From: Magnolia sinica | Taxonomy: Eukaryota; Streptophyta; Magnoliopsida; Magnoliales; Magnoliaceae | Direction of reading: 5' to 3' | DNA: 64,000 nt | Assembly: GCF_029962835.1 (NCBI RefSeq) | Contig: NC_080573.1 | Location: 40,045,001 to 40,109,000, forward strand | In this document: piece after piece, positions 36,001-46,372 of the stretch | Position numbering within the stretch: the first letter of the stretch is position 1 | Layout: the number at the start of each line of letters is the position of its first letter | Made by a program: the position numbers and the translations under genes | Notes under the pieces: model-generated | The model's database searches: none | What the model was told of the DNA's origin: nothing | Seen by the model: the letters and a program-made list of their open reading frames with translations, nothing else

Positions 36001-37808
36001 TGAACAGTCGTGCATATCGTGTTCTGAATAACAGGATCGGTGTGATTCAAGAGTCCATTAATGTGGTCATTGATGATCACTTGAATACACCTGCCCCTAG
36101 TTCAGATAATGATGAAGTACTTTTGATTGACAAACCAGATACTTCATCAAGTCAAAATAATTCTGAATTAAGGAGTGTTAAAGATCATCCAACCACTCAA
36201 ATTCTTGGAAACCCTCTCACTGGTGTGCGCACTCATAGACAATTAGAAGACATATGCAACTACATGTGTTTTACATCCCAGATTGAACCAGTAAATGTAA
36301 AAGAAGCTCTTTCTGAGGAAAACTGGATAGTAGCTATGCAGGAAGAAATTAATCAATTTGTTCGAAATGATGTCTGGTACCTTGTTCCTAGACCTATAGA
36401 TAAACATATTATTGGAATAAAGTGGATTTTCAAAAATAAGTCTGATGAACTTGGTAATATTATTCGAAACAAGGCAAGACTGGTTGTACAAGGGTACACT
36501 CAAATAGAAGGGATTGATTACGATGAAACCTTTGCCCCAATTTCTCACCTTGAATCAATCAAACTTTTTATATCCATTGCATGCTTTAAAATTTAAAATT
36601 TATCAAATAGATGTAAAGAGTGCCTTTTTGAATGACATTTACATGAAGAAGTATATGTTGAACAACCTACAGGGTTTGAAGACCCTAAGTATACTGATCA
36701 TGTATACCGTCTTAAAAAAGCTCTATATGGTCTAAAACAAGCTCCCAAGGCATGATATGAAAAATTGACTAAGTTTTTACTAAGTCATAATTTTCAAATG
36801 GGTAGTGTCGATATGACGCTCTTTGTTAAGAAACATAACGATGATATTTTAATGGTTCAGATCTATGTTGATGATATTATTTATGGATCAACATGTACTA
36901 ACGTGACTGTTGAGTTTGCAGATTTAATGAAATCTAAGTTCAAAATGAGCATGGTTGGGGAATTAAATTATTTTCTAGGGTTGCAAGTAAAACAACAACC
37001 TGATAGTATTTTTATTTCTCAAACCAAGTATGCCTTGAACTTGATTAAAAAGTTTAGATTTAAAAATGGTAAGAATTTTGATACCCCTATTAGTACAACT
37101 CTAAGACTCTCAAAGGACTCTACAGGTAAAGATGTGGATCCTAAATTGTATAGAAGTATGATTGGTAGTTTACTTTATTTAACTGCTAGTAGACCTGATA
37201 TTGCTCTAAATGTTGGTATTTGCACTAGATATTAGTCTAACCCTAGAGAGTAACATCTAACTACGGTTAAGCAAATTATTCGATATGTCACAAGTTCTAA
37301 AAATTTGGGTCTTTGGTATCCATATGATACTAGTGTTCAGTTGGCTGAGTACACTGATGTTGATTGGGCTGGGAATATCGATGATAGGAAATCAACTAGT
37401 GGTGGTTGTTTTTATATTGAAAATTGTTTAGTTTATTAGTTTAGCAAGAAGCAAAGTTCCACATCACTCTCAACTGCTGAGGCTGAATACATTACAGCTG
37501 GAAATGCATGTACTCAGCTTGTTTGGTTGAAACGTATGTTAAGCGATTACGGAATAGCACAAGATTCTATAGTCTTATATTATGATAATTCTAGTACTAT
37601 AAATATTTCTAAAAATCCAATCCAGCATTCACGAACCAAGTACATTGACATTAGTTATTAATACATTCATGAATTAGTGGAAGAAAAGTTAATATCCTTG
37701 AAATACATTCCGACCGAGACTCAACTTGCTGACATCTTCACTAAAGCGCTCGACAAGAACAAGTTTAGTAAATTGAAATTTGATCTTGGTATGTGCAATT
37801 TAAATTGA
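33034..37808 (+). pseudogene. Sirevirus copy 2 gag-pol remnant
   Basis: The same order of parts as in copy 1. Gag starts at 33,034 (MSNFDSLSVTRPPPFDG), with a decayed zinc-knuckle region near 33,900. Protease (WYLDSGCSRHMTGD) lies near 34,840, the integrase zinc region and core at 35,210-35,900, RT at about 36,350-37,235, and RNase H to about 37,808. It is clearly a paralogue of copy 1 and not a duplicate of that insertion, since LTR lengths and many codons differ. Fossil. Confidence 0.88.
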
Positions 37809-37896
37809 ATATTCTTGCATACTTGTATCATAGTGTATTTATATTTGATAATTTAATGGTTTAAATTTTAAATTTTTATGAAAATTATATTTTTCA

Positions 37897-38045
37897 GTCG
37901 GTAAACGACCGATCTTAGTACGACCGGTCGAGCACATCCACGACCCGTCGTGGAACTCGATGGTACTTTTAAAATTGGAGAAAATTTTCATCTTCTTAAT
38001 TTCCAATTCACTCTCCAACGAGCCGACGCCCGACCAGTCGAACCC
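37897..38045. repeat. Palindrome cluster between pol and ORF3, copy 2
   Basis: tacgaccggtcga, acgacccgtcgtgg and cgaccagtcgaa lie just before the third ORF, in the same place as the cluster at 18,641-18,780 in copy 1. Confidence 0.65.
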
Positions 38046-38246
38046 ACCTTCATTGTTCTTCAATGTTAGTGGTTCTTTTATATTTTTCTTGTAGATTCTT
38101 ATTCATAGTACTTCATTTTCACTCTTGGAGTAATCTATTTGATCTTTCATTGCAAGTTTGGGGTTTTCTATTGTAAAATCTGATTTATCAAAACCCCACT
38201 TCAAATCTTTTGAATCTATTTGATTCCTTGAATCTTATATTGCAAA

Positions 38247-39381
38247 TGGATGTTAGAGGGAAAAAGAAAACTTCCCGTGGTCCATTATCCTCTAGATCAA
38301 CTCCTATCACTCGGCGCCATCTTTGATCACCCGAAGATGATCCTTCATCTGTGCGGGATTTGCATATGCGCAATGTCATCGTTGAACATCCAGTTGATCT
38401 TAACCATATTGCTCATTTTGGTATCCTACCTCTACTCCAATCTATAGGTTGGGATAACATCTTACATTGGGGTGGGCCTGCATACCAATTTATTGTTCAA
38501 TCCATGTTTGCATGCATTTCTGACTTTTCAAGTGAGAATTTAACATTTAAAATTGATACTAGAGAAGGTCCATTTGATGTTGATCGTCATCTGATTGCTG
38601 ACCTCATGGAAATACCTGTTAATGATGAAGGTATTCCCATTCATACTTTAGCTCAAAAACCCTCAGAATCAGAAAAGCATATGCTCACTAGAGATTTGTG
38701 TAATATAGATGTGCAATGGACTCATAAAGGGAATGTGCTCCCCTCAAAGTATTTGTTACCTAGATACAGGGTTCTTCACAGAATCTTTATTTCAAACCTG
38801 TATCCGCGTTCTGGTAAGAAAGTCGAACTAACTGCTTTTATGGTTCGTGTTTTGCATTCTGTCATCACTGGTGTTAACATCTGTTTGCCTTCTTTAATTT
38901 GTCATTCCATCATTCAGTTTCATCTCCATCCAAGTCATAGTGATATTCCTTTTGCCTATCTTATGACTGTTTTAGCCACTCACATGCTCGTGGCTATGCC
39001 TGTTGAGGAGGCCCCTATCCATCATCTTATTTTTAACAATTCAAATATTAACAAGATGAAATTGGGATTGGCTTCTAGCCAAGTGGATGTTGGTGGTGGT
39101 AGTGCTGAAGTAAGGAAAGAAGAAGAAGTTGGCAATCTTCCTCCTGACGATGTTAATATGGATGATATTTTTGATGAAATTAAATCAGACTCTAGAAATG
39201 ATCCAGACTATCAGCCTTCTGGCTTTGATGAGAGGTTGCGTTCTCTTAAGGAACAGGTGGCTAAATACATGTAACCTAAGCAACTTAGTTTGCTTATATG
39301 CGCAAGTATATGTGGCGCGTTACTAAGGGTTTGCACAAAATTGATCCATCTATTCCTACTCCTTCTTCAGGATTTAACTAA
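38247..39381 (+). pseudogene. Third ORF of Sirevirus copy 2
   Basis: Homologue of 18,985-20,142 and better kept, with a long open stretch from about 38,351 to 39,274. The same blocks occur: VEHPVDLNHIAHFGILP, REGPFDVDRHLIADLMEIP, FISNLYPRSGKKVEL and an acidic LPPDDVNMDDIFDEI segment. Conservation of these blocks between two copies whose LTRs differ suggests the ORF was under selection while the family was active. No membrane segment is seen. Fossil. Confidence 0.75.
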
Positions 39382-39902
39382 AAGTTTCTATCTGTTGGTC
39401 TGTAATAACTTTAATACTATTTTGCTTTCTCTCAGTTTGTAAGACTGATTTTACTTGTCTTTAGATTTGACTGGTTTATAATTTATGGTATGTGCACCTT
39501 ATTTCATATCTTACGTACTTTACTCTCTTGATTCTTCTTCTTATCCATTTGTTCTTCCTTTGTCATTTTATGACAAAAAGGGGGAGAAGGCTTTTAGAAG
39601 CTTGGAGAACTTTTGGTTTGATTGCTTATGGATATGAAAGTGATATTGGTTTGATTACTTGTGGATATGAAAGTGATATAAATATGAGTAGCATTATATT
39701 TTTATTGATATCTATGTGTGCAGCTACTCAGGAGGAGTAAGTATAGATGAATGTTGTGTGCTAGTTTATGACAACTGGTGCATGATTCATTAACCAGGTT
39801 GTAACTGGTTCTCTTATTTAATTGGTGCATGATTCATTATTGTGCATGTTGTGCTTCTCTTATTTTATTGGATTATTGGAGTGTCTTTTGTCACAAATTT
39901 AA

Positions 39903-39915
39903 CAAAGGGGGAGAT
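39903..39915 (+). other. Purine tract before the 3' LTR, copy 2
   Basis: caaagggggagat directly precedes the LTR start tgcaagtg. A further gacaaaaagggggag lies near 39,570, as in copy 1. Confidence 0.8.
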
Positions 39916-41889
39916 TGCAAGTGTTATGGTCTCATGCTCCTTTGGTTGTCAAATTTTGTTGTGCCAAAACCTCTATCTGTGTCTTGTGTTTGTATGTTGA
40001 TATATATATCTATATATATATATATCAACATACAAACACAAGACACAGATAGAGGTTCAAGACACGACATCACAATGCTTCAAGTAAAGTATGGTGATCC
40101 ACTTCAAGAAATGTAAGGTTATGTATTTTGTCCTCTTCTGTAACCATCAATGTTCAGAGCTACAGCGATAAGAAGATTGTTTGTTCAAGACTCAAGTGCA
40201 TTTCAAGACTCAAGTGCAACTTAAGATGAAGTTTAATTTTAAGCTGTAGAAGATCTTAAGATCAAGTTACATCAAGTAGAGATCTCAAGCTTCATAAGGC
40301 TCAAAGGTCAACCATCATCTGAAAGAATGAAGTTTCAATGTTCATACTTCATGTCCCAAGTATGAATGACCTTAGATTGACCTTAGGGTAGGTCATTTTG
40401 TATACATAATTCAAACTGAATCTTTTTATATGAATTTGATCTGTTCTTCGACTAGTCCTAGCACTGGTTCGACTAGTCCAAGAAATTCCACGACCAGCCT
40501 AAGTTGTTGTAATTTTTTAAAATTTTTTGGTTATTCTACGACCAGTCCTGGAGACTGTTCGACCAGTCATAAGAATGGTTACGACTCGTCCTTCGACCAG
40601 TCCTAGATCTACGACTCGAACTACAACAACCAATCCTGGTTTCCTACGACCAGTCCTGGGTCAGATATGACCGGTCGTAGGTGGTCTAAGACCAGTCGTA
40701 GAAATTCTAAGACTAGTCGTAGAATGGTTTTTTTAAGATCGCGCTCAAATTTTCAAAATGTCGTTGGTTCTATGACCAGTCGAAGGGTTCCCAAGACCAG
40801 TCGTAGATGAGATTTTTGCATCTATAAATTGAACACGAATTTCAGAGATTGACAACTCAATTCAAGAAAATTCAACGCTCCACTATGAGATAAGTTTGTA
40901 TTCATTTTAAGCTACATTGTGCATATTTAATATTATCTTTTATTAGCTTTTCTTATTTGATTTTGTTCCTATATTCCAATCTTATTTGAAAAGAGGAATT
41001 GTTGTATTTTGTCTTCTTGGAATCAAAAATCAAATAGAGCTACGCCCAATTTGGTTTAATTTAAAATCAATTAGAACCTAGAACCATTTTAAAGTGAGTA
41101 TTGGACATTGAACTTCTATATTCGAACTTCTACTCCAATTGGTTCTAGCAGGCTGCTACAAAAGGAGAAATTCAGGTATTTTACATTTGTGTAAATCTTC
41201 TATTCTTTTTGGTTTTCTTTTGAGATTCGCCAGAAAAATCTCATTGTGTTGGTTATCTGAGGAGAGCCAGAAAACTCAGAAAGTGGGTTTTTCAATTGTG
41301 TAAGCCCAAGTTAAAAAGATACAATTGTGAAGGTTTTAGGTGAACCTGTGAAACCTATTTTGATAGTGAACGCTGATATCCCCTGTGTGAGGATATTAGG
41401 AGTGGAGTAGCTGTGTGGCTGTTGTTGAACAATTGATGTACACACAGGCCACACACAGGCGAGCCACTATAATTCTTTGTGTCTTGTGGTTTGAATGTTC
41501 ATTTAATTTCTATATCTTTTATCATTCAGATTTATGGGATGTATGTGTGGATGTGAATGTTGTAATATTTACATTTCAAGCATTCTAGGAATGTTGTAAT
41601 AGTTTGGAATTTATTTCTTATTATTTCCTTTATTTCCTTTCAGTTTAAGTTTTTGATATTCAATTTGTTCTAGTAAGGTTGTCCTGCCATAAACCCTTGG
41701 TTTTTATGGTGCAAGGTTGTCCTTAGAACAACATTAGTATCAATCTCTTTATTTGAGTTTGCTTTACATTCCATGTTATGATTTGTTTAAAGTGCTATCA
41801 TTCCTTTATTTAAATTCCGCTGTTAAAATTTTATTTGGCATAGTCCTATTCACCCCCCCCCCTCTAGGACATATAGCTAGGACATTTCA
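39916..41889 (+). repeat. 3' LTR of Sirevirus copy 2
   Basis: Starts tgcaagtgtt and ends ggacatttca, about 1.97 kb, which is about 450 bases longer than in copy 1. It carries an 86-base perfect hairpin at 39,970-40,055 and the motif cluster at 40,446-40,806. It is followed directly by the 21-bp repeat array (aattcc...). Confidence 0.88.
39970..40055. repeat. Perfect inverted repeat, 39-bp arms
   Basis: cctctatctgtgtcttgtgt and onward reads as the exact reverse complement of the right half, ending agacacagatagagg, around an AT-only centre (tatatatatctatatatat). Copy 1's LTR has no such structure at this place, and copy 2's 5' LTR lacks the segment, so its presence there cannot be tested. Confidence 0.9.
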
Positions 41890-42712
41890 AATTCCATGCA
41901 TTTCGCAGTCTATTCCCTTCACTTCACGGTCAATTCCATGCATTTCGCGGTGAATTCCCCTCACTTCACGGTCAATTCCATGCATTTCGTGGTCAATTTC
42001 GACAAATTCCCTTCACTTCATGGTCAATTCCATGCATTTCACGGTCAATTCCCTTCACTTCACGATCAATTCCATTCATTTCATGGAAAATTCCGGTGAA
42101 TTCCCTTCACTTCACGGTCAATTGCATGCATTTAATGATCAATTCCCTTCACTTCACGATCAATTCCATGCATTTCGCGGTCAATTCCCTTCACTTCACG
42201 GTCATTTGCATGCATTTAACAATCAATTCCGTTCACTTCACGATCAATTCCATGCATTTCATGGTTAATTCCGGCGAATTCCCTTCACTTCACGGTCAAT
42301 TCCAGCGAATTCCCTTCACTTCATAGTCAATTCCATGCATTTCGCAGTCAATTCCATTCACTTCACGATCAATTCCATGCATTTTGTGGTCAATTCCGGC
42401 AAATTCCCTTCACTTCACGATCAATTCGATGCATTTTGCAGTCAATTCCCTTCACTTCATGGTCAATTTCATGCATTTCATGGACAATTCTGGCGAATTC
42501 CCTTCACTTCACGGTCAATTCCATGCATTTCGCGGTTAGTTCCCTTCACTTCACGGTCAATTCCATGCATTTCATGGTCAATTCTGGCGAATTCCCTTCA
42601 CTTCACGTTCAATTCTATGCATTTCGCAGTCAATTCCCTTCACTTCACAGTCAATTCCATTCATTTCGTGGTCAATTCCCTTTAGTTCACAGTTAATTCC
42701 ATGCATTTCTAT
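41890..42712 (+). repeat. 21-bp minisatellite array, block 1
   Basis: About 39 units alternate between aattcccttcacttcacggtc and aattccatgcatttcgcggtc, with occasional half-unit insertions (for example ccggcgaa). Because 21 is a multiple of three, all frames tend to stay open, so the MHFAVNSLHFTVNS-type translations are artefacts. Confidence 0.9.
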
Positions 42713-43430
42713 TTCTATTGTACTCTCATTCACCTGTTATGTGAAAATTTTGGATCAAGACAAACATTTTCATATGATCCAAGCCATATACAAAAAGAGC
42801 GGTGTGGATCAAATAAGGTCTGGTAATCAATATGGACAATATGGACAATAAGGAACCTTTTGATAGGGTCCACTTCTAACAACAAAGGACACATTAATTT
42901 TGATCAGATGACCATGACCATATTAGTCAGTGGCTTTGACAAGTGTTTGGAGGGTTAGTGTGATGGACCCCAAAACTACGTACAATATGTGTGGGGCCGT
43001 GATGTTTTATGTGATAGGGCCCCAAAACTACGTACAATAGGTGCGGGGCCCACCAAAACTATTCGAATTTAAATGATGTGGGCCCCACCACAATTATTCG
43101 AATTCAATAGCTGCGGGGCCCACCAAAACTATTCAAATTCAAATGATGTGGGCCCCACCACAATTATTCGAATTCAATAGCTGCGGGGCCCACCAAAACT
43201 ACGTACATTAGATGGGAGATCCACTAAACAGTTAAAAAAAATTCCTGGGTGGCACTACCACACTTCGAACGGCAATGTCGCCCGGATGTCCACCAGCCCG
43301 CAGCACTAGCGCCGGATTGGCAGCATTGTCGCCCAGAATCATTAAGAATCCGAGCGGCAGTGCCGCCAGCCGCTAGACATCCAGGTGGCATTGCCACCCG
43401 GGGTGTGGTAGTGCCACCTAGAACTTTTTT
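42713..43430. repeat. Non-coding zone with 60-70-bp tandem units
   Basis: About three units of ggggcccaccaaaactattcgaattcaa(atgatgtgggcccc) lie at about 43,020-43,210. A GC-rich stretch (ggcattgccacccgg, ggcagtgccgcc) follows to about 43,430. No gene is seen. Confidence 0.6.
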
Positions 43431-43444
43431 TGGGTGGGTCCCAC

Positions 43445-44930
43445 TTATACTTGTATTTAAGATCCCTCACACGCCTAAACCCTCATCTTCCTCTTTCCTA
43501 AACCCTTTCTTCATTTCCCTTCCTAAAACCCTCTCCTTTTCTAAACCCTCTACCATCTTCTCATCTTCCAAACACCTCACTCTTCATCTTTTAAACACCT
43601 CTCTTCTTATTTACACAACCATCTTCTAATCTTCCAAACACCTCTCTCTTCATCTTCCAAACTTTATTTACACAACCATCTTACCATCTTCCAAACCCAT
43701 CATCCTCATAGGAATTATTGCATTCTTTTCCTCGATTGTTTCCATCCCCATGATTGTCTCTCTAATGGGGAAGAAGAGAGTGGTTCAAGCAGGTCCATCG
43801 TCTCCGCAGACCGAAAGAAGGGCAAGGCGGGCCGGTGAGAATGAGGTGAGTCCATCATCACCACTTGTTTGAAGAAATATCAAGAGGACCTATGTTGATG
43901 TAATGAGATCTTCACCACCATGTCGTGAGAGGAGGACGAAGAGGGCTCACGATCAAAATTCTAGGCCATTGGATGTGGGTCGATATTACGATCAAGAAGT
44001 GGTCTTCGAAGTCACGGTGGGGGACCGACTATTTGTCGAAAACGATGTGTTAGATCGACTCTTACACGGCGGTTGGGGAGCTATTTTTGAAGGTAAGTCT
44101 CGAGCCAGTGAGCATGATGTAAGGTTTTTCTACTCTTGAATTGTTAATGCAAGTCTTAACCCACTCGGATTTGACATTTCATATGGAAACGTGATACGAC
44201 CCATCCGCATACAACACATCATGAACATACTTGGCATGTCGCTGGGAACGGTCCATATCCCTGTGAACACAAAGGACTTGAACACATCACAGCACAGGAG
44301 TGAGCTGAGCATGAGTTTGTGCGGCCACCTCATTAAGTGGAGGAGAGATAGTAGTTTCAGAAACACAAATGATTCCAATTTAAAGAATGTTGCACTACAT
44401 CTTCATACATAATTTATATCCAAGAGTGAGAAACAACACGAAGGTTTCTGTCTACCATGCAGAGAAAATGTACCAGATAAGGCATGGGGAGAATGTGTGT
44501 CTATCCTCCATTACCCTTTACCATATAGTGAAGGCCGCGAGGTTAAAAAGAGGTAAATTCTCTCTCATTTGGCCACCTGATTTGCAAGATAACCAGAGAT
44601 AATGGGTTTAGGTCATCCAGCGACCCCTCACATCTAGAAAGAGTAATAATCGAAGACACCTTAAATCGCATGCAATGTGGTCCTAAGCAAGAAATAAGGT
44701 GGTTGAAAGAAATTAGAGATGAGATAGCTGAAGAAGAAGAAGAAGAGGAAGTTGGTGACGAAGAGGATTAAGCTGAAGAAGAAGAAGAGGGTGATGATGT
44801 AGGTGAGGTGCCCGATGCACATCTAGGTTTAAATGAGCATTTAAGGGCGATCGATGCTAGTATATCCGAGCTTAAGAAGGATCAACACGACCTGAAGTGT
44901 AAGATATGGAGTATGTAGCGAACGATAAAG
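43445..44930 (+). pseudogene. Second gene of the MULE, related to the Sirevirus third ORF
   Basis: A TATA-like tatttaag near 43,455 precedes a CT-rich leader with repeated aaaccctc. An ATG near 43,764 (MGKKRVVQAGPSSPQTERR) gives a basic Ser/Arg-rich start. Further on come YDQEVVFEVTVGDRLF, GFDISYGNVIRPIRI, IFIHNLYPRVRNNTKV and GENVCLSSITLYHIVKA. A run of Glu/Asp (EEEEEEEEVGDEED) and a helical tail with SELKKDQHDLKCK close it. This matches the plan of the Sirevirus third ORF: basic start, globular part with NLYPR and a later GxNxCLxS box, acidic stretch, coiled tail. The reading frame is not continuous, so this copy is a pseudogene. Its role in the element is unknown. Confidence 0.6.
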
Positions 44931-45423
44931 GTGGTGTTGTGTTGTGTAAAAAAGAAGGGAGCACCCCCTACCTTGCTGCACTTGATATCACAGTAGGGAG
45001 TTGTCATGGATATGGAATCCCTCACTTCGTATGTCTGCATGTATTAGCTAGCATCCTCATGATAGTCACTTTGTACGTCTGCATGTATTAGGTAGTATCC
45101 TTATGCATTTTACATGTTTCTTTACTACTTATGTACTGAATGTCTTGTCGAATGAAAGTGGCCTTATGGAAAAACTTTATGGGTTACATAAAATACATGA
45201 GTATTGTGTTCTTTGCAACTTATGTACTGAATGTCCTTATGATGACTTTATTTAACACAATGTGGGTGCACAATATGGAGTGAAAATCATCAATTCCATT
45301 CACCTGGATTTACACCATTGCAGATCGATCATGTCCCAGGACTTTCTCCAGCTGGAAAACCTTATCAAATAGTTAATGGGTTTTTATAGTTGAATGTGGA
45401 CCATTGACTAGAACATACATTTC
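44931..45423. other. Spacer, nothing recognised
   Basis: AT-rich sequence with a local near-duplication (cgtatgtctgcatgtattagctagcatcct at 45,028 and again near 45,073). No conserved protein is seen. Confidence 0.5.
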
Positions 45424-46372
45424 CAGGACAATTCCCTTCACTCCCTTATTGAGAAGTGACTGAATTGACCGCGAAGTGAATGGAATTCATTGCGAAGTAA
45501 CAGGGAATTGACCGCAAAGTGAAGCGAATTGACCGCGAAATGCATGGAATTGACTGTGAAGTGAAGGGAATTGACCACACACTGCATGGAATTGACCATG
45601 AAATGCATGGAATTGACTGCAAAATGAATGGAATTGACCGTGAAGTGAAGGGAATTCACCGCAAAATGCATAGAATTGACCGTGAAGTGAAGGGAATTGA
45701 CTACAAAATGAATGGAATTGACCGTGAAGTGAATTCATCAGAATTCACCGCGAAATGCATGGAAATTACTATGAAGTGAAGGGAATTCATAGCATAGAAT
45801 TGACCGTGAAGTAAAGGGAATTCACAGTGAAATGCATGGAATTGACCGTGAAGTAAAGGGAATTCGCCGAAATTCACCACGAAATGCATGGAATTGACCG
45901 CGAAGTGAAGGAAATTCATTATGAAATGCATGCAATTGACCATGAAGTGAAGGGAATTAACCACGAAATGAATGTAATTGATAGTGAAGTGAAGGAAATT
46001 TGCCGGAATTGACCACGAGATGCATGGAATTGACCGTGAAGTGAAGAGAATTGACCGTGAAATGCATGCAATTGACCGTGAAGGGAATTCGCCAGAATTT
46101 GCCGCAAAATGAATGGAATTGACCATGAAGTGAAGGGAATTAACTACGAAATGCATGCAATTGACCGTGAAGTGAAGGGAATTGACCGCAAAATGCATGG
46201 AATTGACCATGAAGTGAAGGAAATTCACCGCGAAATGCATGAAATTGATCGTGAAGTGAAGGGAATTGACCGGTAAATGCATGCAATTGACCATGAAGCG
46301 AAGGGAATTGACTGCGAAATGCATGGAATTGACTGCGAAGTGAAGGAAATTCACTGCGAAATGAATGTCTTA
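45424..46372 (-). repeat. 21-bp minisatellite array, block 2, inverted relative to block 1
   Basis: About 44 units of gaattgaccgtgaagtgaagg alternating with gaattgaccgcgaaatgcatg, the reverse complement of block 1. Together with block 1 it forms a pair of inverted arms around the second gene. Long open frames on both strands are artefacts of the 21-bp period. Confidence 0.9.

Larger units (their letters stand above)
31133..41889 (+). mobile_element. Sirevirus (Ty1/copia) fossil, copy 2
   Basis: Same family and layout as copy 1: 5' LTR (31,133-32,949, first 160 or so bases missing), primer site, gag-pol, third ORF, purine tract and full 3' LTR (39,916-41,889). The gypsy LTR abuts its truncated 5' LTR at 31,132/31,133. 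The last 340 or so bases of the two LTRs differ at about 21 places by hand (about 6%), slightly more than in copy 1, as expected for the outer and older element of the nest. The coding region is broken in more than ten places. Confidence 0.9.

Noticed and set aside
41890-42712. Several long open frames (MHFAVNSLHFTVNS-like), also at 45,424-46,372 on the other strand
   Set aside because: The 21-bp repeat period is a multiple of three, so frames stay open whatever the sequence does. No start context and no protein family.
41890-46372. CRISPR-like appearance of regularly spaced short repeats
   Set aside because: There are no unique spacers. The units are contiguous, variable minisatellite repeats in a plant mobile element.
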